Shown here piece by piece: positions 37,451-46,413 of a stretch of 64,000 bases of DNA. The stretch's first letter is position 1. Each line of letters opens with the position of its first letter. The notes under the pieces are model-generated. The model saw nothing but the letters and a program-made list of their open reading frames with translations, searched no databases and was not told the origin of the DNA. The DNA lies in the NCBI RefSeq assembly GCF_036549475.1, contig NZ_JAZHLI010000014.1, positions 25,789-89,788 of the forward strand, given 5' to 3'. Source of the DNA: Aurantimonas sp036549475 (GTDB lineage: Bacteria > Pseudomonadota > Alphaproteobacteria > Rhizobiales > Rhizobiaceae). The translations under genes were made by a program, and so were the position numbers.

Positions 37451-38743
37451 ATGGCTCACTTCGCGCTGATCTGCCCACCTTACTACAGCCATCTGCAAGT
37501 CTTCGCCGTCCTCGGCGCGGAACTGGTCCGGCGCGGACACCGGGTCACCTTCGTCGTCAACGCCGGCGCAGGCACGCTCCTTGCTGCGAAGACTTCTGCG
37601 GGAATCGCTATCCGTGAGGCGGGCGAGGGCGGCCCGGACCGGCTTGCCGCGATCATCGCCCGGGCGGCGCGGCCGAACGGTCCGCTCGGCATCCTGCGTA
37701 CGGTCTCCGATGCCGCCGGCCTGACCGACGAACTCTGCCGTATCGCCCCCGACATCCTGCGCGAGATCGGCGCGACCGCCATCGTCGGCGACCAGATGGA
37801 GCCGGCCGCCGGCCTCGTCGCCGACCATCTCGGCCTGCCCTTCGTTTCGGTGGCCGCCGCCCTGCCGGTGCATGCCGATCCGACCGTCCCGCTGCCCTTC
37901 CTGGGGTGGCCATACGATCCCAGCGACAAGGGGCTGAAGCGCAATCGCGGCGGCGAATGCGTCGCCAACCTGCTGATGACCTCGCAGCGGCGAAATATCG
38001 CCGGCTGGGCGGCGCGCTTCGGCCTTGCCCAGCGCGCCACGCTGGCCGACTGCCTGTCGCCCCGCGCCCAGATCTCGCAACTCGTTCCGGGATTCGACTT
38101 TCCGCGCGCGGCAGACCCGCATCGGCATGCCGTCGGGCCGATCCGCCCGCCTGACGACGGCCCGCCCAGCCTGCCGGCCGGTCTCGACGATCGGCTCGAT
38201 CCGGACCGACCGCTGGTCTTCGCCTCGCTCGGCACGCTGCAGGGTCACCGCGCAGGGATATTCCGCGCGGTCGCCGGTGCCTGCCGCGATCTGGGTGCAC
38301 AATGCGTCGTTGCCCATTGCGGCCGGCTGGACGGACGGCAGGCCGCGCGCATCGACGCCGATATCGTCACCGATTTCCTGCCCCAGCGGGCCATGCTCTC
38401 CCGCGCCGCGATCTGCGTCACCCATGCCGGCATGAACACGGTGCTGGATTGCCTGGAGGCAGGAGTGCCGATGCTCGCCGTTCCGATCGCCTTCGACCAG
38501 CCCGGTATCGCCGCGCGGATCGTGCACCATGGCGTCGGCGAGCGCCTGCCCCGCGTCCTTCTGTCCCGCGCCCGGATTCGCAATTCGCTTGAGCGGCTGC
38601 TGACAACGCCTAGTTTCCGCGAGGCAGCGCAACGCATCGGCCGGGACATCCGGGAATCGTCCGGGACGATGCGCGCGACGGACATCATCGAGGATGTGAT
38701 CTGCGGCACGCGTGCCGGGCTCGTTGGGGAAAGCAGCATATGA
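37451..38743 (+). CDS. crtX: Zeaxanthin glucosyltransferase CrtX (GT1)
   Basis: CrtX adds glucose to the hydroxyl groups of zeaxanthin, giving polar mono- and diglucosides. The 430-aa product has the GT-B fold, with the acceptor-side opening FALICPPYYSHLQ and the donor-binding C-terminal motif THAGMNTVLDCLEAGVPMLAVP. ATG 37451 was chosen as the start of the conserved N-terminus. It overlaps crtY by ATGA, and the genes X-Y-I-B are coupled in the same order as in Pantoea-type clusters. Confidence 0.9.
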   Translation: MAHFALICPPYYSHLQVFAVLGAELVRRGHRVTFVVNAGAGTLLAAKTSAGIAIREAGEGGPDRLAAIIARAARPNGPLGILRTVSDAAGLTDELCRIAPDILREIGATAIVGDQMEPAAGLVADHLGLPFVSVAAALPVHADPTVPLPFLGWPYDPSDKGLKRNRGGECVANLLMTSQRRNIAGWAARFGLAQRATLADCLSPRAQISQLVPGFDFPRAADPHRHAVGPIRPPDDGPPSLPAGLDDRLDPDRPLVFASLGTLQGHRAGIFRAVAGACRDLGAQCVVAHCGRLDGRQAARIDADIVTDFLPQRAMLSRAAICVTHAGMNTVLDCLEAGVPMLAVPIAFDQPGIAARIVHHGVGERLPRVLLSRARIRNSLERLLTTPSFREAAQRIGRDIRESSGTMRATDIIEDVICGTRAGLVGESSI

Positions 38744-39924
38744 ACGGCGTGCAACGGCACGACAGGCTGATCGACGTGGCATTCGTCGGCGGGGGCCTCG
38801 CCAACGGCCTCGCCGCCTATCGGCTGGCCCGGTCGCGGCCAGAGCTGTCGATCCGGATTTTCGAGGCGGGCGACACCGTCGGCGGCAACCATACCTGGTC
38901 GTTCCACGCCGGCGACCTGAGCGCGGGCGAACATGAGTGGCTGGCGCCCTTCGTGGCGTGGGGCTGGGACGCATACGACGTGCGGTTTCCCCATCGACAG
39001 CGACAGATCCCCACCGGCTATCGCAGCGTTTCGTCCGACCGGTTCCGCGACGTGATCGAGGCGGAACTCGGCGAGCGGATCGAGACCGGCGCGCCGGTCC
39101 ACACGCTGACGCCGACGACGATCACGCTGGAGGACGGGCGGGAGATTTCGGCCGGCTGCGTCATCGATGGCCGCGGCCATGCGCCGAGCCCGCATCTGAC
39201 GCTCGGCTTCCAGAAATTCCTCGGCCAGGAGATCGAGCTCGCCGCGCCGCACGGGCTGTCGCGGCCGATCATCATGGATGCGACGGTGACGCAGGCCGAC
39301 GGCTATCGCTTCGTCTACGTCCTGCCGCTGACGGCGACCCGGCTGCTGATCGAGGACACCTACTACGCCGATGGCCCGGCGCTGGCCGAGGACCGGCTGC
39401 GATCCTCGATCGCGGATTATCTCGCCCACCATGGCTGGGAAGCGAAGGCGATCATTCGCGAGGAACGCGGCGTGCTGCCGATCGCGCTGGACGGCGACAT
39501 CGAGGCCTTCTGGGCGGGCAAGGGCGAAGTGCCGTCGACCGGGCTCGCGGCGGCACTGTTCCATCCGACCACCGGCTATTCGCTGCCCGACGCCGTGCGC
39601 CTGGCCGATCGCCTGGCCGGGCTGCCCGAGCTGTCGGCTGCTGGGGTCTTTGCCGCGACGCGCGCGCATTCGGTGGCGGCATGGCGCGAGCGCGGCTTCT
39701 TCCGCATGCTCAACCGCCTCCTGTTCTTCGCGGGGGTCCCGTCGCAGCGCTACGAGATCCTGCAGCATTTCCATCGCCTGCCCGACGGACTGATCGCCCG
39801 CTTCTACGCGGCAAAGCTGTCCCGGCTGGACAAGCTGCGCATCGTGACGGGACGGCCACCAGTGCCTTTCGGTAACGCACTCAAGGTGCTGGCAAGGCAC
39901 CGACTGACAGGGGAACTGGCATGA
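38740..39924 (+). CDS. crtY: Lycopene beta-cyclase CrtY
   Basis: CrtY cyclises both ends of lycopene to beta-carotene at the membrane. The 394-aa protein has the N-terminal FAD-binding motif FVGGGLANGLAAYRLA, VGGNHTWSFH near residue 47, an internal IDGRG motif, and the FRMLNRLLFFA segment near residue 320. Both ends overlap neighbours by 4 bp (ATGA), indicating tight translational coupling in crtXYIB. Confidence 0.93.
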   Translation: MNGVQRHDRLIDVAFVGGGLANGLAAYRLARSRPELSIRIFEAGDTVGGNHTWSFHAGDLSAGEHEWLAPFVAWGWDAYDVRFPHRQRQIPTGYRSVSSDRFRDVIEAELGERIETGAPVHTLTPTTITLEDGREISAGCVIDGRGHAPSPHLTLGFQKFLGQEIELAAPHGLSRPIIMDATVTQADGYRFVYVLPLTATRLLIEDTYYADGPALAEDRLRSSIADYLAHHGWEAKAIIREERGVLPIALDGDIEAFWAGKGEVPSTGLAAALFHPTTGYSLPDAVRLADRLAGLPELSAAGVFAATRAHSVAAWRERGFFRMLNRLLFFAGVPSQRYEILQHFHRLPDGLIARFYAAKLSRLDKLRIVTGRPPVPFGNALKVLARHRLTGELA

Positions 39925-41435
39925 CCGGCACGTCCAACGGCTCAAGGGCGGGCGCCCGCACGGCCATCGTCATCGGCTCCGGTTTCGGCGGCCTGGCGCT
40001 GGCGATCCGTCTGCAGGCCTCCGGCATCCAGACGACGCTGCTGGAGAAGCGCGACAAGCCGGGCGGGCGCGCCTATGTCTACGAGGATCAGGGCTTCGTC
40101 TTCGACGCCGGCCCGACGGTGATCACCGATCCGTCGGCGCTGGATGAGTTGTTCGCTGCCGCCGGCCGGACCATGTCGGACTATGTCGAGCTTCTACCGG
40201 TCAAGCCGTTCTACCGCCTGTGCTGGGAAGACGGCTACAGCTTCGACTACGCCAACGATCAGGACGAGCTCGATCGGCAGATCCGGGCGAAGAGCCCGGC
40301 CGACGTCGAGGGCTACCGGCGCTTCCTCGCCTATTCGCGGGAGGTGTTCCACGAGGGCTACGAGAAGCTCGGCACGGTGCCGTTCCTGAATTTCCGCGAC
40401 ATGGTCAAGGCCGGCCCGCAGCTCGCGCGGCTGCAGGCCTGGCGCAGCGTCTATTCCAAGGTCGCGCAGTATATCCAGGACGAGCAGCTGCGGCAGGCCT
40501 TCTCCTTCCATTCGCTTCTCGTCGGCGGCAATCCCTTTGCCACCTCCTCGATCTATGCGCTCATCCATGCACTGGAGCGCGAATGGGGCGTGTGGTTTCC
40601 GCGCGGCGGTACCGGCGCGCTGGTCCGCGGCCTGGTCAAACTGTTCGAGGATATCGGCGGCCGGTTCGAGGTGTCGGCCGAGGCCGCACGCATCGAGGTG
40701 GACGGCGACAGGGCGAAGGCCGTCGTGCTGAAGGATGGACGCCGCTTCGAGGCCGACCGGATCGCCTCCAACGCCGACGTCGTCCACACCTACGGCACGC
40801 TCATGGCCGGCACGCGCCGCGGCGAGAAGGAGGCCAAGCGCCTGCGGTCGCGGCGCTTTTCCATGTCGCTCTTCGTCATCTATTTCGGCCTGCGCCGCCA
40901 CCGGCCGGAGCTCCAGCATCACACGGTCTGCTTCGGACCGCGCTACCGGCCGCTGATCGACGAGATCTTCAAGGGCGGGGAACTGCCTGGCGACTTCTCG
41001 CTCTATCTGCACAGCCCCTGCGCCACCGATCCATCGCTGGCCCCGGACGGCGCGGGCAGCTATTATGTCCTCGCTCCGGTTCCGCATCTGGGCAATTCCG
41101 ACATCGACTGGGAGGTCGAGGGACCGAAATACCGGGACCGGATTCTCGACTATCTAGAAGCGCGTTACATTCCCGATCTGAAGGCCGACCTCGTGACCAG
41201 CCGCATCTTCACGCCGTTCGATTTCCGCGACGAGCTCAACGCCCATGTGGGCTCGGCCTTCTCGCTGGATCCGGTGCTGACCCAGAGCGCCTGGTTCCGG
41301 CCACACAACCGCGATGCCGACATTCCCAATCTCTATTTCGTCGGGGCGGGCACCCATCCGGGCGCCGGCGTTCCGGGAGTCGTCGGCTCGGCCAAGGCGA
41401 CGGCCGGCCTGATGATCGCCGATTCGAGCGCCTGA
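39921..41435 (+). CDS. crtI: Phytoene desaturase CrtI
   Basis: CrtI performs the four-step desaturation of phytoene to lycopene. The 504-aa product has the dinucleotide-binding motif VIGSGFGGLALAIRLQ at the N-terminus, GGRAYVYEDQGFVFDAGPT, and the bacterial-type signature GAGTHPGAGVPGVVGSAKA near the C-terminus. It overlaps crtY and ends 2 bp before crtB. Confidence 0.95.
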   Translation: MTGTSNGSRAGARTAIVIGSGFGGLALAIRLQASGIQTTLLEKRDKPGGRAYVYEDQGFVFDAGPTVITDPSALDELFAAAGRTMSDYVELLPVKPFYRLCWEDGYSFDYANDQDELDRQIRAKSPADVEGYRRFLAYSREVFHEGYEKLGTVPFLNFRDMVKAGPQLARLQAWRSVYSKVAQYIQDEQLRQAFSFHSLLVGGNPFATSSIYALIHALEREWGVWFPRGGTGALVRGLVKLFEDIGGRFEVSAEAARIEVDGDRAKAVVLKDGRRFEADRIASNADVVHTYGTLMAGTRRGEKEAKRLRSRRFSMSLFVIYFGLRRHRPELQHHTVCFGPRYRPLIDEIFKGGELPGDFSLYLHSPCATDPSLAPDGAGSYYVLAPVPHLGNSDIDWEVEGPKYRDRILDYLEARYIPDLKADLVTSRIFTPFDFRDELNAHVGSAFSLDPVLTQSAWFRPHNRDADIPNLYFVGAGTHPGAGVPGVVGSAKATAGLMIADSSA

Positions 41436-41437
41436 GA

Positions 41438-42427
41438 ATGTCGGTTTCCCCACCGATCGCCTTGCCCCTCGACCCGGCGGCCCGCGCCGACCTCGCGGCC
41501 ATGGCCGAGGACACGATTGCCAAGGGCTCGAAGAGCTTTGCGGCCGCGGCGAAGCTGTTCGATGCCGAGACCCGGCGCAGCGCCATGATGCTCTACGCCT
41601 GGTGCCGTCACTGCGACGACACCATCGACGGGCAGGTGATGGGCTTTGCCCGGCGGCCGCTGGCCACGCCGGCCTCGGGCGAGAAACGGCTGGCGCTGCT
41701 GGAGGCCGAGACGCTGGCGGCGCTGCGCGGCGAGCCGACCTCGCATCCGAGCTTTCGCGCGGTCGCCGACGTCGCGGCCCGTCACGGCCTGCCGCAGGAA
41801 TTGCTGCTTCAGCACCTGCAGGGCTACCGGATGGACGTGGAAGAGCGGCACTATGCGACCGTCTCCGACACGCTGGCCTATTGCTACCATGTCGCCGGCT
41901 GTGTCGGCGTGATGATGAGCATGGTGATGGGGGCCGACGAGGAGACGACGCTCGACCGCGCCAGCGATCTGGGTATCGCCTTCCAGCTCACCAATATCGC
42001 GCGCGACATCGTCGAGGATGCCCGCGCCGGCCGCGTCTATCTGCCGGCCGAATGGCTGGCCGACGCCGATCTCAGGCCGGGCGATCTGGCCGATCCGCGG
42101 CAGCGGCCGGTGGTTTCGCTGGTCGCCAACCGGCTGATCGATCTGGCCGAACCCTATTACGCCTCGGCCTTCTTCGGACTTCGCGCTCTGCCGCCGCGTT
42201 CGGCCTGGGCCGTGGCGACGGCGCATGGGGTCTATCGGGAGATCGGCATGCAGGTGAAGGCGCTCGGTGCGGACGCCTGGGATGCGCGGGTGTCGACCGG
42301 GCGCCGGCAGAAGCTCGGCCATGTGGCACGCGGCGCGGCCAAGGCAGCGCTGGCGCGGCGGGGCGGCCTGCCGGCGCGCTCCGATGCGCTCTGGACCCGG
42401 CCGCGGGCCACAGCCTCGACCGACTGA
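41438..42427 (+). CDS. crtB: Phytoene synthase CrtB
   Basis: CrtB condenses two geranylgeranyl diphosphates to phytoene. ATG 41438 gives 329 aa. The two Asp-rich diphosphate/Mg motifs are DDTID near residue 62 and DIVEDARAGRVYLP near residue 190, with GIAFQLTNIARD before the second. It is the last gene of crtXYIB and faces crtZ across a short region holding a palindromic hairpin. Confidence 0.94.
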   Translation: MSVSPPIALPLDPAARADLAAMAEDTIAKGSKSFAAAAKLFDAETRRSAMMLYAWCRHCDDTIDGQVMGFARRPLATPASGEKRLALLEAETLAALRGEPTSHPSFRAVADVAARHGLPQELLLQHLQGYRMDVEERHYATVSDTLAYCYHVAGCVGVMMSMVMGADEETTLDRASDLGIAFQLTNIARDIVEDARAGRVYLPAEWLADADLRPGDLADPRQRPVVSLVANRLIDLAEPYYASAFFGLRALPPRSAWAVATAHGVYREIGMQVKALGADAWDARVSTGRRQKLGHVARGAAKAALARRGGLPARSDALWTRPRATASTD

Positions 42428-42443
42428 TCGTCCGGAGTGCCGT

Positions 42444-42459
42444 GCGTCCTGCAGGACGC
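42444..42459. terminator. Palindromic hairpin between convergent crtB and crtZ
   Basis: A perfect 16-bp dyad, GCGTCCTGCAGGACGC, sits 16 bp after crtB and 28 bp beyond the crtZ stop. It could terminate from either direction. There is no T-run. Confidence 0.5.
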
Positions 42460-42486
42460 TCCAGACCTGTACCGAGCCGTCAGCCG

Positions 42487-43017
42487 TCAGCCGTGGGCCG
42501 TGCCGGCGTCGCGATCCTTGCCGCGGCCGCGTTCGGCGGCGACGGTTCCCTTGCCGCGGAGCTGGGTCTTCAACTGGTCGACCGGCGGGGCATAGAGGAA
42601 GCCGAAGGACACGCAGCCATCCTTGCCCTGCACCGCATGGTGCAGCCGGTGGGCCTGGACGAGCCGCTTGGCATAACCCTTGTGCGGGATGTGGCGGAAC
42701 GGCCAGCGCTGGTGCACCAGCCCGTCATGGACGATGAAGTAGAACAGCCCGTAGAGCGTGATGCCCGTCGCGATGGCGGTGACCACCGGGTAGCCAAAGC
42801 CGCCCACGACGAACAGCGCGATCGCCACCACCGCGAAGACCACGGCGTAGAGGTCGTTCTTCTCGAACAGACCCTCACGGGGCTCGTGATGGGACTCGTG
42901 CCATCCCCAGCCCCAGCCATGCATGATGTATTTGTGCGCCGCCCAGGCGAAGATTTCCATGCCCAGGAAAACCACGAAAGCGATCGCCGCCAGTACCGGC
43001 CAGTCGTCGAGTTGCAT
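42487..43017 (-). CDS. crtZ: Beta-carotene 3-hydroxylase CrtZ
   Basis: CrtZ is a membrane di-iron hydroxylase that turns beta-carotene into zeaxanthin. ATG 43017 after AAAGGA gives 176 aa. The His motifs that bind iron are HKYIMHG, HESHH, and HRLHHA, interspersed with four hydrophobic helices. The C-terminus is a charged tail. It lies 91 bp downstream of crtE on the minus strand, so both are probably cotranscribed, opposite crtXYIB. Confidence 0.93.
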   Translation of the reverse strand: MQLDDWPVLAAIAFVVFLGMEIFAWAAHKYIMHGWGWGWHESHHEPREGLFEKNDLYAVVFAVVAIALFVVGGFGYPVVTAIATGITLYGLFYFIVHDGLVHQRWPFRHIPHKGYAKRLVQAHRLHHAVQGKDGCVSFGFLYAPPVDQLKTQLRGKGTVAAERGRGKDRDAGTAHG

Positions 43018-43108
43018 AGGGTCTGGTCCTTTCGCCTCGGCCCCTTCGGGCCTCAAGATCTAGGTCGTGCAAAAGACGCCGCGCGGCAAGTCGGAACGCC
43101 GCGGCGTT

Positions 43109-44068
43109 CTAGCGCACGCCGGCTTCCTGTTCGCGCAGCTGCGTCGCGGCCTGTTCCGACGCATCTGCGCCGCTACGGCCCGGCAGGGCGACGATGGCGT
43201 CGGTCAGCCGGTGCAGGCGGCTGGAGGCGCCGAACACCGCAGTCAATTCCCCATGGGCCGCCTCGACATGCCGCTCGATGCGATGCTCCACGGACGGGCG
43301 GCCCAGCATCGACACGATCGTCGACTTGCCGGCGTCCTTGTTGACGTCCTTGCCGATCATTCCGGGATTCTGTCCGCCGTCGAGGAGATCGTCGAGCAGC
43401 TGGAAGGCATGGCCGAGTTCGGTGGCAAATCCGCGCAGATGCGCGCGGGTCGTCTCGCCGGCGCCCGCGACGATGGCGCCGATCTCGACTGCGGCCAGGA
43501 AAAGCGCGCCCGTCTTGCGGCCGTTGGTGGCGGCGATCTCATGCAGCGGGCGCGCATCGCGACCGCCGCGCAGGTCGGCGAACTGGCCGCCGACGAGGCC
43601 TTCCACGCCGACGGCGCGGGTGAGCACCGTCACCGCCTCGAGCCTGGCTGCGGGCGACAGCCCCTCCACCCTGGCGAGCATCTCATAGGAGCCGGAGAGG
43701 ATGGCGATGGCCGACAGGACGGCGACGTCCTCGCCGTGGGTGACATGCGTCGCCGGCCGACCACGGCGCATGGCGGCATCGTCCATGCAGGGCAGATCGT
43801 CGAGAATCAGCGAGGAGGCGTGGACCATCTCCACCGCGCAGCCGGCGTCGATGGCCACGTCGACATCGCCGCCGAGGTCGCCTGCGGCGAGCGCGGTCAT
43901 CAGCGGTCGCAGGCGCTTGCCCGGGGCGAGGACGCTTTGGCGGATCGCCGCGTCGAGCCCGGTCTGGCCGGGCAGGGCTCGGGGGACCAGGAATTCCAGC
44001 CGCGCCTCGATCCTGTCGATCATGGCCGAAGCCTCGTTCCTGGAGCCGTCGATGTCATTGAACGTCAT
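43109..44068 (-). CDS. crtE: Geranylgeranyl diphosphate synthase CrtE
   Basis: CrtE elongates farnesyl diphosphate to the C20 precursor of phytoene. The 319-aa all-helical prenyltransferase shows the first Asp-rich motif as DDLPCMDD (about residues 90-97) and the second as DDLLD, with GKRLRP and GRKTGALF. Context rather than sequence favours C20 over C15 product: it is next to crtZ and opposite the crtXYIB genes. It diverges from the IPP isomerase gene, so a shared promoter region could coordinate precursor supply. Confidence 0.9.
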   Translation of the reverse strand: MTFNDIDGSRNEASAMIDRIEARLEFLVPRALPGQTGLDAAIRQSVLAPGKRLRPLMTALAAGDLGGDVDVAIDAGCAVEMVHASSLILDDLPCMDDAAMRRGRPATHVTHGEDVAVLSAIAILSGSYEMLARVEGLSPAARLEAVTVLTRAVGVEGLVGGQFADLRGGRDARPLHEIAATNGRKTGALFLAAVEIGAIVAGAGETTRAHLRGFATELGHAFQLLDDLLDGGQNPGMIGKDVNKDAGKSTIVSMLGRPSVEHRIERHVEAAHGELTAVFGASSRLHRLTDAIVALPGRSGADASEQAATQLREQEAGVR

Positions 44069-44216
44069 GCCGGGATGATCGCCTTCGATTCTGGCATTGT
44101 GTCACGGGTCATTGGCTACACGTAACCTAGCAACTGATGCTAACACGATCAGCGGCAAACGCGACGACCGGGGTTCGGCCGGTTTCGCAATCTGCGACGA
44201 TAGGACATAGGGTCAA
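44069..44216. promoter_or_regulatory. Divergent promoter region crtE / fni
   Basis: These 148 bp must carry promoters for crtE-crtZ and fni. The stretch around 44120-44155 is relatively AT-rich. I searched for the PpsR motif TGT-N12-ACA and did not find it, so light/redox control of that type is not supported. Confidence 0.45.
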
Positions 44217-45281
44217 TTGGGCATACCCAGAGACATTCCGGCGGCCGGCGACATCGCCGCACGCAAGAGCGATCATCTCGACATCGTGCTGCATCCCACG
44301 CTCGCGGCCCGGCGGGCCGACAGCGGCTTTGCGCAGATCGTCTTCGAACATGTCGCGCTGCCCGAGATTTCGCTCGCCGACATCGACCTGTCCACGCAGT
44401 TCCTCGGCCGAAGGCTCGCGGCACCGCTGCTGATCTCCTCCATGACCGGCGGACCGGAGCGGGCCGCGCGGATCAACCGGAATCTCGCCGAAGCGGCGCA
44501 GGCCCTCGGCATCGCCCTTGCGGTCGGATCGCAGCGCATCGCCATCGAGGGCCGCGCGTCGGGCGGGCTCGACCGGCAGTTGCGCGACGCGGCGCCGGAC
44601 ATTCCGATCCTCGCCAATGTAGGCGCCGCGCAGCTCGTGCTCGGCTACGGCCTCGCCGAGGTCCGCCGGGCCGTCGACATGATCGACGCCGACGCGCTGA
44701 TCGTCCATCTGAACCCGCTCCAGGAAGCGGTGCAGTCGGGCGGCGACACGGACTGGCGCGGCGTCCTGGCGGCGATCGGCGAACTGGCGCAGACGCTGAC
44801 GATCGTGGTCAAGGAGGTCGGGGCGGGCATCTCTGCAAGCGTCGCGCGGCGGCTTGTCGATGCGGGCGTCCATGCCATCGACGTTGCCGGCGCGGGCGGC
44901 ACCAGCTGGGCGGCCGTCGAGGCCGAACGGTCGCCGGACGCAGCCCGGCGCGCCACGGCGCTGGCCTTTGCCGACTGGGGCATTTCCACCGCGCGGGCGA
45001 TCGTCGACGTGCGGGCCGCCTGTCCCGACACCATCGTCATCGGATCGGGCGGCGTGCGCGACGGGCTGGATGCGGCCAAGGCCATCCGCCTGGGCGCCGA
45101 TCTCGCGGGCCAGGCCGCCGCCTCGCTCGGCAGCGCCGACGAATCGCCGGAAGCTGCCGTGGCGCATTTCCGGCAGGTGATCGCGCAGCTGCGGATCGCC
45201 TGCTTCTGCACCGGCTCGGCGGATCTGGCCGCGCTGCGGCGCGCCGCGCTGGTCCAGCCGCCTGCCGCAGGTTTCTTCTGA
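44217..45281 (+). CDS. fni: Isopentenyl-diphosphate delta-isomerase, type II (FMN-dependent)
   Basis: Idi-2 interconverts IPP and DMAPP, the starters for prenyl chain synthesis. The 354-aa product contains ARKSDHLDI near the N-terminus, SSMTGG near residue 74, HLNPLQE and GAGGTSWAAVE, all FMN- or substrate-binding motifs. The start must be TTG 44217: an in-frame TAG lies 6 bp before it and no ATG occurs before the conserved SDHL motif. It diverges from crtE and serves the carotenoid cluster. Confidence 0.92.
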   Translation: MGIPRDIPAAGDIAARKSDHLDIVLHPTLAARRADSGFAQIVFEHVALPEISLADIDLSTQFLGRRLAAPLLISSMTGGPERAARINRNLAEAAQALGIALAVGSQRIAIEGRASGGLDRQLRDAAPDIPILANVGAAQLVLGYGLAEVRRAVDMIDADALIVHLNPLQEAVQSGGDTDWRGVLAAIGELAQTLTIVVKEVGAGISASVARRLVDAGVHAIDVAGAGGTSWAAVEAERSPDAARRATALAFADWGISTARAIVDVRAACPDTIVIGSGGVRDGLDAAKAIRLGADLAGQAAASLGSADESPEAAVAHFRQVIAQLRIACFCTGSADLAALRRAALVQPPAAGFF

Positions 45282-45291
45282 GCGCTGGGAT

Positions 45292-46284
45292 TCAGGCAGG
45301 GGAGGGCGTCGTTCCGGCCACGCCCGCTGCCGACCGCGCCCCCGCCTCGACCGCGTCGGCGGGATAGAGGCGATCGAGCAGCGGCAGATGGCTCGCGCCA
45401 CGCTGCACCAGGAAATCCTTGAAGGCGATGTCGGCCGGCGCCGGGATGCGCTCCTTGCGGCTGACGGCGAACCATTGCCGGCGGATCGGCATGTGCGACA
45501 CGTCGAGGATCGCCAGCCGCCCGGTCTCGACCTCGAAGGCGACGGTGTGGGCGGAGATGAAGGCGATCCCCAGCCCGGCCATCACAGCCTGCTTGATGGT
45601 CTCGTTGGAGCCCATCTCGGCCGTGCGCGTCTCCAGCGCGTCCGGATAGTCGGCAAAAAAGATCTCCAGCGAGGACCGCGTGCCGGAGCCGGGCTCGCGG
45701 ATGATGATGGTCTCCTGCAGCAGCCGCTCGCGGGAAATCTCGCGCGCCCCGGCCAGGGGATGGCCCGGCGGCGCGATCATCACCAGCGGATGGTCGCCGA
45801 ACACCGTCGCCTCCACGGGAAATCCGACCGGCGGGCGACCCATCAGCGCGATGTCCAGGCGATAGGAACGCAGCTCCTCCACGATCACCAGCCGGTTGCC
45901 GACGATCAGCCGGATCTCGATGTCGGGAAATTCCTGACGGAAGGCGGCAATCAGGCGCGGCGCGAAATATTTCGCCGTGGAGACCACACCGAGCCGGATC
46001 GTGCCGGACCGTACGCCCTTGATCGCCTGGATCTCGTCGGCGAGCGCCCGCAAGGTGGTCTCGATGGCGTTGGCGGCGCCGAGGACGGCGGAACCGGCGG
46101 CGGTGAGGCGCATGCCGTCATGGGTGCGGTCGAACAGGGCCAGCCCGACATCGTCCTCCAGCTGCTTGACCTGCAGGGTGACGGCCGGCGGCGTCAGACC
46201 AAGCTGGCGCGCGGCGGCGGCGATGGTACGGTGCTCGTTGATCGCCTGGATCGAGCGGAGCTGGCGCAGTGTCAGGGTTCGCAT
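45292..46284 (-). CDS. cbbR: LysR-family regulator of the Calvin cycle operon, CbbR
   Basis: CbbR activates cbb operons in response to metabolites such as RuBP or NADPH. The 330-aa product has an N-terminal winged helix-turn-helix (LRQLRSIQAINEHRTIAAAARQLG region, residues 6-30, then PPAVTLQVKQLE) and a C-terminal periplasmic-binding-like effector domain. It diverges from cbbF, the canonical arrangement, and should repress itself through the shared region. Confidence 0.93.
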   Translation of the reverse strand: MRTLTLRQLRSIQAINEHRTIAAAARQLGLTPPAVTLQVKQLEDDVGLALFDRTHDGMRLTAAGSAVLGAANAIETTLRALADEIQAIKGVRSGTIRLGVVSTAKYFAPRLIAAFRQEFPDIEIRLIVGNRLVIVEELRSYRLDIALMGRPPVGFPVEATVFGDHPLVMIAPPGHPLAGAREISRERLLQETIIIREPGSGTRSSLEIFFADYPDALETRTAEMGSNETIKQAVMAGLGIAFISAHTVAFEVETGRLAILDVSHMPIRRQWFAVSRKERIPAPADIAFKDFLVQRGASHLPLLDRLYPADAVEAGARSAAGVAGTTPSPA

Positions 46285-46413
46285 GGCTCACTGTAGGAAA
46301 ACTTACTGCTGTCGTAAAGATAATGAATTTTACTTATGCGCTCGCGAAATCCAACATCCACCCATAGACGAGTGGACGGAGCCGAAGAGCTCGACGCCAC
46401 TCAGGAGGAATGC
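46285..46413. promoter_or_regulatory. cbbR-cbbF intergenic operator with LysR boxes
   Basis: This is an AT-rich island in GC-rich DNA. A T-N11-A type inverted repeat, TTAC-N7-GTAA, occupies 46303-46317, and an overlapping GTAAA-N10-TTTAC lies at 46314-46333. The pair fits the two-site (recognition and activation) organisation of LysR operators. The cbbF ribosome-binding site AGGAGG follows near 46402. Confidence 0.7.

Noticed and set aside
42475..42493. Short tandem GCCGTCA repeats near the crtZ 3' end
   Set aside because: Only about three imperfect copies, partly within the coding tail; not CRISPR-like and no other structure.
44069..44216. PpsR/CrtJ-type operator (TGT-N12-ACA) in the crtE-fni region
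   Set aside because: TGT and ACA triplets occur, but with spacings of 15 or 17, not 12.
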